A stretch of DNA of 64,000 nucleotides from Paraperibacillus marinus (GCF_046237605.1 NZ_CP143542.1:930001-994000), one strand, 5' to 3'. Positions 36,073 through 45,762 are shown, counted from the stretch's first letter. Program-made: numbers and translations. Notes: generated by a model not told the origin, from the letters alone.

Positions 36073-37923
36073 ATGAGCTTACATAATAGTACGTGGTCCA
36101 GTATGCTGAAGGGGCCCTTTTTTGATTTAATGAACTCTGATGATGGAAATCTGCAATATGAACCGTTTATTCATAAACTGCTCGAATCTCTGGAAAGCGT
36201 CCTTGGGGCCAGGGTCGTTACTCTATTTGTCTATGACAGCGGGAAACAGCTGCTGATTGCCGAAGCATCCACTGAATCGGCGGAAAAAGGCAAAAGGTTT
36301 TCGGCAAACGGCCTTCCGGATTATGCCGGCACTGTCTCCCCCAGTCCTGGTCTTGATGGTTACACCTGGTTCCTTCCATTAAAAACAGGCCGGCGGCATA
36401 CCGGCCTGATTGCTGCTGGAGAAATGGAGTCAGGGGCATTCAATGGATTAGATGCGGACGAATTGGACGAACTTGCTGCGGAATGTTCCGCGCTGCTGCA
36501 CATAGCCTGGAAGATGCGCGATACCAACAGGGAACAGAACCGGTTCAGACAGCTTTTCCGTGTTACGGCCAAATTCCATTCTTCGATGAATATGGCTGAT
36601 GTCCTGACAGGAATGATAGATACACTTAAAGATGTCTATTCCGATTTTACCTATTTCCTTTTTCTTTCACACGACAATTCAGGTTATGAGGGGCTGCCGA
36701 TCAAGAGCCTGGATTATGACAGTGAGAACCTTGCGGCCATGCAGGCTTACCAGACAGGAACCATCCAGTTTGAGGATTCTGTCCATTCAAGGGAAGCTTT
36801 ATTATATGCGCCCCTAAAGGGAAAACAGGGAGTGTACGGAGTCCTTCAGGTCATTGCAGAACAAAGCTTCCCGCAGGATGACGCCGAATTCATCAGCCTG
36901 CTCGCACAGTCAGCCGGAGGTGCTTTGGAAAACGCTCAGCTCTATCAGCAGTCCAAGCGTCTGGTTGCCGATCTGCAGCTCATAAATGAAACTTCCCATA
37001 AACTTAACTCCAACCTCCGCCTGAGTGAGACCATTGCCTATATGCGTGAACAGATCTTAAGAAATTTCCATGCCGAGGAAATAGGTTTTATCACACTTTC
37101 CGATGAAGGTGCAAAGGTCCTTCCGGAAAGCACCAGTTTCTTTCACATGGAAGATACAGCCCGGTATATTGCATATCTCACCGATAAGATCGTCCATGGC
37201 AAAGAGCCGGTTTATATGGGGGATGTATCACAGCATGAACGATTTGCGAGCCTGCCGTTCCGGTCGATGATGGCAGTCCCGATGATCCAGAGTGATTCTC
37301 TGAAGGGCTATGCTGTCGTCCTTCATTCTGTGCCGTATTTCTTTTCATTTGAGATGTTCAAGCTTTTGCAGTCTCTAATCCATCATTCCACACTGGCATT
37401 TGCGAATTCCATACTGCGGGAAGAACTGGAGAAGATGGTGATTACGGATTCGCTTACAAAGCTTTACTCCAGAAACTTCCTGGATGAGAACCTTGCTGCA
37501 TCCTTTGAATCAGATGAACATGGAACCTTTATCCTGATGGATATCGATAACTTCAAGCGGGTCAACGATACCTACGGGCACCAGGTAGGGGATGAAGTCC
37601 TGGTGCAGGTTGCCGGCCTGATTGTCAAAAACATAAGGGGAACTGATATCGGAGCCAGGTGGGGCGGGGAGGAGCTCGCCATTTATCTGCCGGGTGTCCC
37701 GCTCTCTGTTGGCATATCCATCGCAAAGCGGCTGCTGGAGAAGGTGAAATCCACATCCACACCCTCTATCACCATTTCCTGCGGCATCTCCCATTGGAAT
37801 AAAAGCCGGACAGATTCAGCCAAGGCCCTTTTCAAGCGGGCAGATGAAGCCCTGTATCATGCCAAGAATTCAGGCAAGAACAGACTCATTGTTCATGAGG
37901 ACGATATCATATTGATTCCATAA
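36073..37923 (+). CDS. dgcP: diguanylate cyclase DgcP (YtrP), GAF-GGDEF
   Basis: Makes cyclic di-GMP from two GTP. ATG 36073 (MSLHNSTW, 616 aa) has AGGG nine bases upstream; the ATG at 36064 has no spacing for a ribosome site. The protein is soluble: GAF-like sensor segments over residues about 20-150, 165-300 and 315-455, then the GGDEF domain from about 460 (TDSLTKLYSRNF, LMDIDNFKRVNDTYGHQVGD). The active-site loop reads GGEEL, a catalytically competent form. Neighbours rpsD and ytsP are the same as in B. subtilis, where YtrP is one of three active diguanylate cyclases. Confidence 0.9.
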   Translation: MSLHNSTWSSMLKGPFFDLMNSDDGNLQYEPFIHKLLESLESVLGARVVTLFVYDSGKQLLIAEASTESAEKGKRFSANGLPDYAGTVSPSPGLDGYTWFLPLKTGRRHTGLIAAGEMESGAFNGLDADELDELAAECSALLHIAWKMRDTNREQNRFRQLFRVTAKFHSSMNMADVLTGMIDTLKDVYSDFTYFLFLSHDNSGYEGLPIKSLDYDSENLAAMQAYQTGTIQFEDSVHSREALLYAPLKGKQGVYGVLQVIAEQSFPQDDAEFISLLAQSAGGALENAQLYQQSKRLVADLQLINETSHKLNSNLRLSETIAYMREQILRNFHAEEIGFITLSDEGAKVLPESTSFFHMEDTARYIAYLTDKIVHGKEPVYMGDVSQHERFASLPFRSMMAVPMIQSDSLKGYAVVLHSVPYFFSFEMFKLLQSLIHHSTLAFANSILREELEKMVITDSLTKLYSRNFLDENLAASFESDEHGTFILMDIDNFKRVNDTYGHQVGDEVLVQVAGLIVKNIRGTDIGARWGGEELAIYLPGVPLSVGISIAKRLLEKVKSTSTPSITISCGISHWNKSRTDSAKALFKRADEALYHAKNSGKNRLIVHEDDIILIP

Positions 37924-37924
37924 G

Positions 37925-37955
37925 AAAAGCGCCCTATTTGATCGGCGCTTTTTCT
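37925..37955 (+). terminator. terminator of dgcP
   Basis: AAAAGCGCC / GGCGCTTTTT stem with T-run; repeat R2b starts directly after it. Confidence 0.85.
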
Positions 37956-38130
37956 CTGTGGAAAAGGGGCGGAGCTAAATGTATCTTAAGGCTTCCGAGC
38001 TAGATGTGACCATTATTTATCTTGCTGGCATTCCTGCCTGCGCCTTACTCTGCTCCACCGCCTTATTGTGTTTGTTCCTGCGCTTGTCCAGGTTCATTTC
38101 CATGCATGGGCTGCGAGAAGAAAACTCTTT
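37956..38130 (+). repeat. dispersed repeat R2, copy b
   Basis: About 175 bases starting CTGTGGAAAAGGGGCGGAGC, passing through CTGGCATTCCTGCCTGCGCC and CCGCCTTATTGTGTTTGTTC and ending GGGCTGCGAGAAGAAAACTC. Same orientation as the copy at 42.0 kb; the two bracket the ger operon. Confidence 0.9.
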
Positions 38131-38153
38131 ATGAATCAGTTTATACTGGCTGC

Positions 38154-39266
38154 TTAAAAAGCAGCCTTTCCAAAATCATTAATCGTAAGTTCGATTTGAC
38201 ACGAAATGGGGATAGCAGAATATTCCTTCCTCCAATTCATCTCCTTCCATTTGCCGTAACCGATGCTGTTCCTGACATATTGACCAAGACCCAGGCTGTC
38301 TACATTTTCCTTTTGCATCACTTTAATCAGGCTGTTTGCTTTATGTTCAAAATACGCTTCCATTTCTCCTTTCAGTCTTTTTCTCGCCGCTGCGCTGTTT
38401 AAGCTGCGGTCACCGATAAACTCCGTAATGGAACCGCTCGCTTTTATTCTCAGATTCACTTTTAGCTTTCCTGCTTTATGTTCAACTTTGACTTTCCTTG
38501 TGGAGCGCAGCAATGCAAAAGCAAGGAAATCTGGTATACGGCTGTTCTTGTCCCGCAATTCAAAGTTGATCTGCCCTGCATCCAGATGTTCTGTCATCAT
38601 GGAAAAAAAGATTTCCTCGGCACGGCTCAGTTTTGTGATATACCGGTCATCACGGAAGAGTGCGAGCCCGTTGTAATCCACATGATCCTTTTTTTGCACG
38701 AGAATGGGCATGACGGGATCGGTGCCATCATCCACATTCGATCTGGCAAAATGAAACAGCTTAGACTCAGGGATATCGCCGTTTTTTACCGCTTTTTCAA
38801 TCAGGCTGTCAAGGTACGCATAAGTTGCTTCCTTCTGTTTATAGTCCCCGGAAAGCATCTTATAGGCATTTCCTTCAACAAGGACCATATTGGCCTGCTG
38901 GCTGATGGCGGGATCTCTTTCAAGTGTGTCTGTGTATTTCCATAATCCTTTTTTTGCAAGCCTATCGCCAAATAGGAATGTACGGAGCTGTCCGCTGACG
39001 ATATTAAGATCGGTCTGGCTGTTAATTTTTGCCCGGGCTTCCTTGCTGCTCCTGGCTATTGCCGTGAGCACCTTTTGACTGGAACGATCCTGGGGAAGGG
39101 CATCAGAAACGCGGATCTTTGCCGGCTCTGTCCCGGTCTCTCCCTTTATCAAGTCGAAAGAGGTTGCCTGGACCATCGCCTGTTCCTCCAGGATTCTCTG
39201 CTGGCTGCAGCCTCCGGACAGCATACAAGCCAGAAGTAAGAAAAGAATTTTTTTATCCTTTGGCAC
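38154..39266 (-). CDS. germinant receptor subunit C (lipoprotein)
   Basis: A 370-residue GerAC/GerBC/GerKC-type subunit. Its signal peptide ends in the lipobox LSGGC near residue 20, so it is a lipoprotein anchored on the outer face of the spore inner membrane. The body includes the C-subunit segments IARSSKEARAKINSQTDLNI and GQLRTFLFGDRLAKKGL. The GTG at 39266 behind GAGAGGTG is chosen; the gene overlaps the B-subunit gene by 14 bases. Third gene of a three-gene receptor operon; the germinant cannot be told from sequence. Confidence 0.88.
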   Translation of the reverse strand: MPKDKKILFLLLACMLSGGCSQQRILEEQAMVQATSFDLIKGETGTEPAKIRVSDALPQDRSSQKVLTAIARSSKEARAKINSQTDLNIVSGQLRTFLFGDRLAKKGLWKYTDTLERDPAISQQANMVLVEGNAYKMLSGDYKQKEATYAYLDSLIEKAVKNGDIPESKLFHFARSNVDDGTDPVMPILVQKKDHVDYNGLALFRDDRYITKLSRAEEIFFSMMTEHLDAGQINFELRDKNSRIPDFLAFALLRSTRKVKVEHKAGKLKVNLRIKASGSITEFIGDRSLNSAAARKRLKGEMEAYFEHKANSLIKVMQKENVDSLGLGQYVRNSIGYGKWKEMNWRKEYSAIPISCQIELTINDFGKAAF

Positions 39267-40347
39267 GGCCCACACCTCTCTTCCTGAAAAGAAGCACCAC
39301 TATCACCAGGGCAGGCAGGGCAAAAGCGATGACTGCCTCAGCATCAGCCAGGTATCCAAGCCACGTAGATATTTCGTCGAAGGTACTTGGAATAAATGAA
39401 ATAAAATAGGTGGCAGCAATAAGGAAGAATACGATTTTCTCTTCTCCTATTTTCTTGAAAATACGTGCTGCACATTCCTTAGCCGCCCAATAATACATAA
39501 CTGAACCCATCAATGCCTTAAAGAGAAATAAAGCATACAGTAAGTTCTCGATTCTTTCGATGAAGGGGAGTTCGATATTAGAGAGAAGGTCGATAAATGG
39601 GAAAATCAGTACTTTTAAGTACTCGTATCCGAAAAAGCCGAAACACATGATACAGGTAATTAGATAAATGACGGTGGTTACAGCATTTCCGATAACCACC
39701 GAAACCATAAGGCGGGAACTCTTGTTTACAAAAGGAAAAAACAGAATGGAAAGCTCAAAGCCCAGCAATGAAGTGAAAACGTCGAAGCTTGCCCTCATCC
39801 AGTTCCCTCCGTCCTTGAACAGAAAAGGCGGGAAGTGGACCAGGCTTATATCATCCAGGAGAAATATATTTAAAACCAACATCCAGATTGTCAGGATAAA
39901 GAAAAGGAACGCAAGCTTTCCAATAGTATAAAGGCTCTTTACTGCAATGAGATAGGCAAGGAAGGCATAGGCGAGTTTCAAGACCATTTCAGAGGCGGTG
40001 GGACCGGCTATCAGCTGATATAAAAATAGGTATTGCTTTCCTACGATACAGGCAAGCAATGACCAGATGGTGATCAATGAGGAATAAAGGATGTAAATGA
40101 AGACCTTTGGCATGCTGTTTTCCAGGATGATAAAAATCGATTCTCCTTCTCCCATCCGGTATACTGCACCTATCAGCAAAATGCTCACCATGACACTGCC
40201 CCAGAAAATGAATAATGCTGCCCAGCCATTTGTCCCGAATCCCTGCGCCAGAATTCTCGGCAGGCTGAATAAGACAACTCCCGACTGAATCAAGTAAATC
40301 AGAATGACGATGTGGATGGAATGGAGTGTTTCTCTTGGATGTGACAT
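39253..40347 (-). CDS. germinant receptor subunit B (amino acid permease-like)
   Basis: A 364-residue integral membrane protein with ten hydrophobic helices, of the GerAB spore germination permease family (APC superfamily). Visible: SHPRETLHSIHIVILIYLIQSGVVLFSLPR at the start, in which the first helix carries the family pattern, and FTSLLGFELSILFFPFVNK in the middle. It is the probable germinant-binding subunit. The start directly follows the gerA-type stop (40348). Confidence 0.9.
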   Translation of the reverse strand: MSHPRETLHSIHIVILIYLIQSGVVLFSLPRILAQGFGTNGWAALFIFWGSVMVSILLIGAVYRMGEGESIFIILENSMPKVFIYILYSSLITIWSLLACIVGKQYLFLYQLIAGPTASEMVLKLAYAFLAYLIAVKSLYTIGKLAFLFFILTIWMLVLNIFLLDDISLVHFPPFLFKDGGNWMRASFDVFTSLLGFELSILFFPFVNKSSRLMVSVVIGNAVTTVIYLITCIMCFGFFGYEYLKVLIFPFIDLLSNIELPFIERIENLLYALFLFKALMGSVMYYWAAKECAARIFKKIGEEKIVFFLIAATYFISFIPSTFDEISTWLGYLADAEAVIAFALPALVIVVLLFRKRGVGRAKG

Positions 40348-41823
40348 TTATATCTTCCTTTTTGTCCTGACAGAGTTTGGGGTTCTTTCCTGGGCAGGCC
40401 GAGTTTTCAGTAAAGAAAAGGGTGCGCGGAAAACAATATCCCTCAAGTCGCGCCCGAAAAAAGGTGCCAGCGGGGTTAAGTATGAAGTGCTTAAACTCTT
40501 AACGCCTGAAAGGTGGATAAGTATCATGCTGAGGCCGACCATGATTCCGTAGTTACCCCAGATCCCCGCCATAAAAATGAGAAGAAAGCGGATGATCCTG
40601 ATCGATGAACTCATGATATAACTTGGCACTACGAAGGAAGCAACAGCTGAAAGAGCCACGGAAATAATCAGGATATTGCTCGTGAAGCCAGCCTGTACTG
40701 CAGCCTGGCCAATTACAATTCCCCCCACGATACCAATGGTCTGTCCGATTTTAGTCGGGAGCCGGGCGCCAGCTTCCCTTAAGAGTTCAATCGTGAACTC
40801 CAGGAGCATAGCTTCATATATGGGTGGGAAGGGAACTTTGCTGCGTGATTCCATTAACGTAATGAGGAGCCTCGTCGGGATCATTTCATAATGGAAGGTG
40901 GTGAGCGCCACATAGAAGGCCGTCAAAAATATAGTGATGAATAAGGCTGAATACCTGAGCACCCGCAGGGCCGTTGCCACTGCCCATCTTTGGTAGTAAT
41001 CATCCGGTGAGTTGAAGAACTCAAATATGCTTGTAGGCGCTATGAATGCATACGGGCTCCCGTCTGTTATCCCAATGATTTTTCCTTCTATAAGCTTAGA
41101 GGACGCAGCATCCGGCCTCTCCGTTGTAAGGAACTGCGGAAACAGTGAAAAAGGATTGTCGTCAATCATCTGGACAAGCATATTGGTATCAAAAACCCCG
41201 TCAATTTCTATGGAAGTAATCCTTTTCTTCAGCATGGAGAGCATGTCCGTATTGACGAGCCCTTCGATATAGAGCAGGTATATATCGGTTTTTGTCACTT
41301 CGCCTGCCTTAAGCTTTACAACCTTCAGCCTGGTGCTTTTGATTCTCCGGCGGATCAGAGAAATACTTTTCCCGGCTGATTCATTAAACGCTTCATGAGG
41401 TCCGGAGATGACCGATTCTGTTCCGGATTCATTCACCGCCCGGGTTTCAGGTCCGAATACATCTACAATATGTGCCTGGTCACGGAAGAAAATGGCTGCC
41501 TGGCCGCTGAGGATTGCATTATAGACTGTATCCGGATCATTGCTTTTCATATACATCTTCTCTGAAAGGATGTCTTGAACCTGCCCGCCGTCTGCATTTT
41601 CAAAAGGATCTACCAGGTACATCTGTATTTTCTTCTCATTTGCTATGTTTTTAAGCAGGATGAAATGCAGATTAAGATGGGGAATTGTATTGTAAAACAG
41701 ATCGGCGCTGTCCTTGAACTCTTCTAGGGTGGTTTGGTATGATACCCGGCTGTTTAAAGTACGGACATCCCCCGTCTGGTCAGGCTGGTCTTTTTTGAGT
41801 TTTCTAATCTTCCGGTATCCCAT
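40348..41823 (-). CDS. germinant receptor subunit A
   Basis: A 491-residue GerAA-type subunit. The soluble N-terminal domain (residues about 1-290) contains KAGEVTKTDIYLLYIEGLVN and DTNMLVQMIDDNPFSLFPQ; the C-terminal part has several membrane helices with the conserved ESRSKVPFPPIYEAMLLEF and EAGARLPTKIGQTIGIVGG. Together with subunits B and C it forms a nutrient receptor in the spore inner membrane. First gene of the operon, preceded by a plausible sigma-G promoter. The operon interrupts the dgcP-ytsP order. Confidence 0.93.
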   Translation of the reverse strand: MGYRKIRKLKKDQPDQTGDVRTLNSRVSYQTTLEEFKDSADLFYNTIPHLNLHFILLKNIANEKKIQMYLVDPFENADGGQVQDILSEKMYMKSNDPDTVYNAILSGQAAIFFRDQAHIVDVFGPETRAVNESGTESVISGPHEAFNESAGKSISLIRRRIKSTRLKVVKLKAGEVTKTDIYLLYIEGLVNTDMLSMLKKRITSIEIDGVFDTNMLVQMIDDNPFSLFPQFLTTERPDAASSKLIEGKIIGITDGSPYAFIAPTSIFEFFNSPDDYYQRWAVATALRVLRYSALFITIFLTAFYVALTTFHYEMIPTRLLITLMESRSKVPFPPIYEAMLLEFTIELLREAGARLPTKIGQTIGIVGGIVIGQAAVQAGFTSNILIISVALSAVASFVVPSYIMSSSIRIIRFLLIFMAGIWGNYGIMVGLSMILIHLSGVKSLSTSYLTPLAPFFGRDLRDIVFRAPFSLLKTRPAQERTPNSVRTKRKI

Positions 41824-41851
41824 CGCTTTCCTCCATCATCTGGAATGGAAA

Positions 41852-41880
41852 TAGTTTTCACCAGTCAGCTGTTTCTATGC
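41852..41880 (-). promoter_or_regulatory. candidate sigma-G promoter of the ger operon
   Basis: Minus strand: GCATA, 17-base spacer, AAAACTA (consensus GHATR and CATWHTA). The forespore factor sigma-G is the usual driver of ger operons; the -10 matches five of seven positions. Confidence 0.4.
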
Positions 41881-41960
41881 ACAATCCAATTATCAATCCT
41901 GGAAATTTATAAGGAGCGGAGGCGGCGGTTGGTTTTCCTGAGAGGGCGTAAAGCAAAAGA

Positions 41961-42014
41961 GGCCGGATGGTGTAATGAAACCACCGTCCGGCCATGGGGA
42001 TTTGTATCTTTTTT
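41961..42014. terminator. strong hairpin with delayed T-run
   Basis: GGCCGGATGGTG / CACCGTCCGGCC stem (one G-T pair), then 15 bases, then TTTTTT immediately before repeat R2c. The T-run is further from the stem than usual, so termination is uncertain. Confidence 0.5.
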
Positions 42015-42194
42015 ATGGAAAAGGGGCGGAGCTGAATGTACCATAAGGCTTCCTGCAGCTGGGTGTAACCATTATTTATCTTGCTGGATTCCCGCCTGCG
42101 CCTTACTCCGCTCCACCGCCTTATTGTGTTTATTCCTGCTCTTGTCCAGGTTCCCTTCCATGCAAGGACTGCGAGTAGAAACTCATGTTTGTTT
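42015..42194 (+). repeat. dispersed repeat R2, copy c
   Basis: 180 bases, starts ATGGAAAAGGGGCGGAGCTG and ends CTGCGAGTAGAAACTCATGT; nearly the same as copy b, and stops eight bases short of the ytsP stop codon. Confidence 0.9.
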
Positions 42195-42201
42195 TCTGAA
42201 A

Positions 42202-42681
42202 TTAAAGATGTTTTACAAGCGCTTCTGCAAACAGCTCAAGCATTTTTTGGTCGGTTTCGTCAAAGCGGTTTTTTTCAGGGCTGTCTATATCCAGCACCCC
42301 TAAAAGCTCTCCGTCCTTGATGAGGGGGACGACTATTTCGGATTGGGAGGCAGCGTCACAGGCAATATGCCCGGGAAAAGCGTGAACGTCTTCAACCCGG
42401 ACAGTTTCCCGTTTTTCGGCCGCTGTACCGCACACACCTTTACCAAGGGGAATCCGAACGCAGGCCGGAAGTCCCTGGAAGGGCCCGAGCACAAGCTCGC
42501 CGCCGTCCATCAAATAAAAGCCCGCCCAATTGACGCGGTCCAGCAATTGAGCCAGCAATGCGGCAGCATTGCTAAGATTGGCGATCCGGCTGGGTTCGTC
42601 TTCAATCAGGGCCGTCAGCTGTTTGGTGGCTAGTGCATAATTTTCTTCTTTTGTTCCGCTGTAGTTTTGTACATTGAACAT
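42202..42681 (-). CDS. ytsP: free methionine-(R)-sulfoxide reductase, GAF type (YtsP)
   Basis: A 159-residue single GAF domain enzyme (fRMsr/MsrC type) that reduces free Met-R-sulfoxide. The three cysteines of the family are present: LPACVRIPLGKGVCG holds two, and HIACDAASQSEIVVPLI holds the third. NWAGFYLM and LGVLDIDSP are further family marks. AGGAGAGAGACC precedes the ATG. Conserved neighbour of refZ on the opposite strand. Confidence 0.92.
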   Translation of the reverse strand: MFNVQNYSGTKEENYALATKQLTALIEDEPSRIANLSNAAALLAQLLDRVNWAGFYLMDGGELVLGPFQGLPACVRIPLGKGVCGTAAEKRETVRVEDVHAFPGHIACDAASQSEIVVPLIKDGELLGVLDIDSPEKNRFDETDQKMLELFAEALVKHL

Positions 42682-42809
42682 GGTCTCTCTCCTTTTTTCT
42701 ACAAAGATTGTAAAACTATCATATAGTTTGTCGACTTATTTTCAAAGGAAAAACGGCTGGAGGACAAGAATATAGCTAGGGAAGCAATTTTAAAAAGAGG
42801 TGAAGATAA

Positions 42810-43451
42810 ATGAGCCGGAAAAATGAAACCAAAGCTGCCATCGTCCAATCCGCACTTTATTTATTTCATATCAAAGGCTTTCATGCGACCTCTATCAGGG
42901 ATATTTCCAGCAGGGCGGGAGTCAATTCTGCCACCATATCCTATTATTTTAAAAATAAAAATGGACTGCTTGAGTACTGCCTCACTTCGTATCTGGAGGA
43001 ATATCTCCTGCTTATGGAAAGACATTTCGATACCTTATATATCCATGGCCCGCTTCTATGCCTGGAAAGGCTGGTAAAAGATATTTTTGACTTTCAAAGG
43101 GCCAATCATCTGGCCGCCCGCTTCGTATACGGCGAAATCTCACTGGACTCAAGCCTGAACAGGGAAATCCTTTCGACTTACTGGACAAAAGAAAAGTACT
43201 ATTTAACCTCCATGCTGGATGCAGGCATCGAGGAAGGCATATTCCGGAGCATCCCTTCCCCTTTGTTCATCCTTCAGCTTAAAGGCCTCTTGACGGCCCC
43301 TCTTCTCCATGCCCAATATGCGATGGAGGTACTTTACCAATTTCCGAATGATGAATATTTCACCATGAAATACAGAGAAGAAATCCATCACTACATCCAC
43401 ATGTATCTAATAGACAGGAAAGAAGCCCCTATGGCCTTGGCAGGGGGGTGA
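42810..43451 (+). CDS. refZ: TetR-family DNA-binding protein RefZ
   Basis: A 213-residue TetR-type protein; the N-terminal helix-turn-helix reads GFHATSIRDISSRAGVNSATISYYF. In B. subtilis RefZ (YttP) binds sites near the origin and limits FtsZ assembly over DNA as polar division begins. Position between ytsP and ezrA supports the name; the C-terminal ligand-like domain shows no known ligand motif. GAGGTGAAG precedes the ATG. Confidence 0.88.
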   Translation: MSRKNETKAAIVQSALYLFHIKGFHATSIRDISSRAGVNSATISYYFKNKNGLLEYCLTSYLEEYLLLMERHFDTLYIHGPLLCLERLVKDIFDFQRANHLAARFVYGEISLDSSLNREILSTYWTKEKYYLTSMLDAGIEEGIFRSIPSPLFILQLKGLLTAPLLHAQYAMEVLYQFPNDEYFTMKYREEIHHYIHMYLIDRKEAPMALAGG

Positions 43452-43478
43452 ATCCCACCGCATACAGAGGACCATTCG

Positions 43479-43513
43479 GGATCCCCTCTTCGCAGAGCGG
43501 GATCCATTTTTTT
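43479..43513 (+). terminator. terminator of refZ
   Basis: GGATCCCCTC / GAGCGGGATCC stem with one bulge, followed by eight T. Confidence 0.82.
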
Positions 43514-43514
43514 C

Positions 43515-43690
43515 AGGCTGTTTTCGTAAGCCTTGTGTTTATTGGACAAGTAGGCTGATGAGCGCTGCAGGCAGAGCCGGAGAGGCTCGTACCTGCAGCG
43601 AAAACCAGCCTGTTTAACTATGCCATCTCAGGCACAGGATTCATAAAAAACAGCATTCCTTTAGAAAAGAGCCTTATTTTAAAAGCCTCC
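43515..43690 (-). repeat. dispersed repeat R1, short copy (R1c)
   Basis: Reverse orientation. Edge B reads GGCTGTTTTCG at the left; the palindromic core is AGGCTGATGAGCGCTGCAGG through CCTGCAGCGAAAACCAGCCT (43552-43611); edge A is AGAAAAGAGCCTTATTTT near 43665-43682. It takes up much of the 408-base refZ-ezrA gap; no gene is present there. Confidence 0.7.
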
Positions 43691-43859
43691 TGGAGCGAGG
43701 ATACTGCCCCCATACAAACAGGTGAAATAAAATATCCAAAAAAAATCATTTTATTAGTTAAAAATGATTGTGAACATGGTATCATAATAGCATTGACATT
43801 ACATATAATATGAACTTTTAATATATCTTGATTTTTTTCCTTAGAGCAGGGGGCTTACC

Positions 43860-45551
43860 ATGGAATACATAATAATTGCGATCGGGATCATTTTGTTATT
43901 TTTCACAATTGGTTATTTTTTGAAAAAAAAGCACTATAAGGAATTGGACAGGCTGGAAGCATGGAAAATGGATATCATGAACCGCCCTGTGCTGGATGAG
44001 CTTTCAAAGGTCAAGCAGTTGAACATGACCGGCGAAACAGAAGAGATGTTTGAAAACTGGAGGAAGGAATGGGACGAGATCATCACGAACCGCCTTCCGG
44101 AAATTGAAGAGCTTCTGTTCGACGGAGAAGAATTCGCTGACAGGTTCCGGTTGAATAAATCGAAGGCCGTCCAGCACCAAATCCAGGAAAAGCTTGTAGA
44201 TACAGAAAAATCCATCCAGCGCATCCTTGATGAACTGAATGAACTGATCGGCAGTGAGGAAAAGAATCGTACGGAAATTGAAGAATTGAAAGACAGCTAC
44301 CGCAGTCTTAAAAAGACCCTTCTTGCCCACAGGCACTCTTATTCAAAGGCAGCTGCCAGGCTAGAGGCTATGCTTGAGGAAGTTGTCCAGCTATTCGGAC
44401 AGTTCGAAGAGGCTACGGAAAACGGAAACTATCTAAAGGCCCGGGAGCATGTCCTCATGATTAAATCCCTTCTGGACTCAGTTCGGGAAAGAATGGAAAC
44501 CATTCCGCAGCTCCTGCTGGAAGCCCAGACACAGATTCCATCCCAAATCGATGAGCTTAAAAACGGCTATGCTGAAATGGGAGACCAGGGATACTCTCTT
44601 GAACATATCGGATTCGAAGGGGAAATGTCCCGAATCGAGGAAGAGCTCGAGGTATACAGCAGCCATCTGGAGGCGGCCGAAACAGCTGAAGCCCAAAAAG
44701 GGCTTGGGGAAATACAGGACAGCTTGAATATGCTATATGACCTGCTCGAAAGGGAAGCCGTGGCAAGACAGTATATACGGCAGCAGGAGCCGGCATTGAA
44801 AGAAGAATTGTCAATCCTCGAGTTTGAGAACGAAAAGCTGAAGACAGAAACAGCGATGGTGCAGCAAAGTTACCATCTGCCAGAGAATGAACTCGGGCTC
44901 CAGCGGAACATGGATAAGGTCATCAGCCAGGTATCAAAGCGATTCCTGCTGCTCGAGACAAGGCTTGACGAAGAGAATCAGGCGCATTCCATCATTAGTG
45001 AAGAATTAAAAGAGCTTGAGGGACAGCTGCAGCTGATCAAGGAAGAGCAGGCCGCCTTTACGGCTAAGCTCCATGCATTGAGAAAAGATGAGCTGGAAGC
45101 AAGAGATGTGCTTTCTGCCCTAAAGAAGCGGATGCATGAGATTGCACGCCGAATCAAGAAAAGCAACATACCTGGACTGCCGGAGGAATATCTTTCATAC
45201 GTTTCGGAAGTCAGGGAAAGCCTGGCCGATGTAGAAGTAAAGCTTGAGGAAATCCCGCTTGATATGGCCTCTGTTGCCATCTACCTGGAAAAGGCACAGT
45301 CCTCGGTTGAAAAGCTTCACGATCATTCGAAGGATATTGTGGACCATATGCTGATTGCGGAAAAAGTCATTCAGTACGGAAATCGCTACCGGAGCAAATA
45401 TCCTTCTGTAGCTGAGGGGTTAAGGAAGGCTGAAATGAATTTTCATACCTATCAATATCAGGAAGCACTTGAACAGGCTGCAAGTGTCCTTGAAAAAGTC
45501 GAACCTGGCTGCCTGAAAAAAATAGAGATGGACCTGGAAGAAATCAGATGA
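43860..45551 (+). CDS. ezrA: septation ring formation regulator EzrA
   Basis: A 563-residue protein with one N-terminal TM helix (YIIIAIGIILLFFTIGYF) and a long cytoplasmic run of heptad repeats forming spectrin-like coiled-coil bundles. EzrA binds FtsZ, prevents extra Z rings and helps shift wall synthesis to the septum. Length matches B. subtilis (562). The stretch GNYLKAREHVLMIKSLLDSV and the C-terminal FHTYQYQEALEQAASVLEKV resemble the family's repeat ends. Confidence 0.95.
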   Translation: MEYIIIAIGIILLFFTIGYFLKKKHYKELDRLEAWKMDIMNRPVLDELSKVKQLNMTGETEEMFENWRKEWDEIITNRLPEIEELLFDGEEFADRFRLNKSKAVQHQIQEKLVDTEKSIQRILDELNELIGSEEKNRTEIEELKDSYRSLKKTLLAHRHSYSKAAARLEAMLEEVVQLFGQFEEATENGNYLKAREHVLMIKSLLDSVRERMETIPQLLLEAQTQIPSQIDELKNGYAEMGDQGYSLEHIGFEGEMSRIEEELEVYSSHLEAAETAEAQKGLGEIQDSLNMLYDLLEREAVARQYIRQQEPALKEELSILEFENEKLKTETAMVQQSYHLPENELGLQRNMDKVISQVSKRFLLLETRLDEENQAHSIISEELKELEGQLQLIKEEQAAFTAKLHALRKDELEARDVLSALKKRMHEIARRIKKSNIPGLPEEYLSYVSEVRESLADVEVKLEEIPLDMASVAIYLEKAQSSVEKLHDHSKDIVDHMLIAEKVIQYGNRYRSKYPSVAEGLRKAEMNFHTYQYQEALEQAASVLEKVEPGCLKKIEMDLEEIR

Positions 45552-45563
45552 ATGCAACCCCGC

Positions 45564-45592
45564 AAAAGCCTCCTGAATAAGGGGCTTTTTGT
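45564..45592 (+). terminator. terminator of ezrA
   Basis: AAAAGCCTC / GGGGCTTTT stem with T-run. Confidence 0.78.
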
Positions 45593-45762
45593 TTGGGACA
45601 GATTCTGCCGCCCCTCCTTATTGACGATGTCCGCCTGGAGGTTTTCTTCATTTTGATGCATACTAACAAGCAGGCAGAACCATTCATATCATTGGTATTT
45701 ATAGTGTACGATTAATCCCGTGGATAACATCATTGAAGTAAGCAGGAAATGAAGGTGCAAAC

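Noticed and set aside
38022..38402. 126-codon plus-strand gene
   Set aside because: Consists of R2b followed by sequence antisense to the ger C-subunit gene.
41845..42303. 152-codon plus-strand gene
   Set aside because: Spans the hairpin and repeat R2c and runs antisense into ytsP, a well-supported gene.
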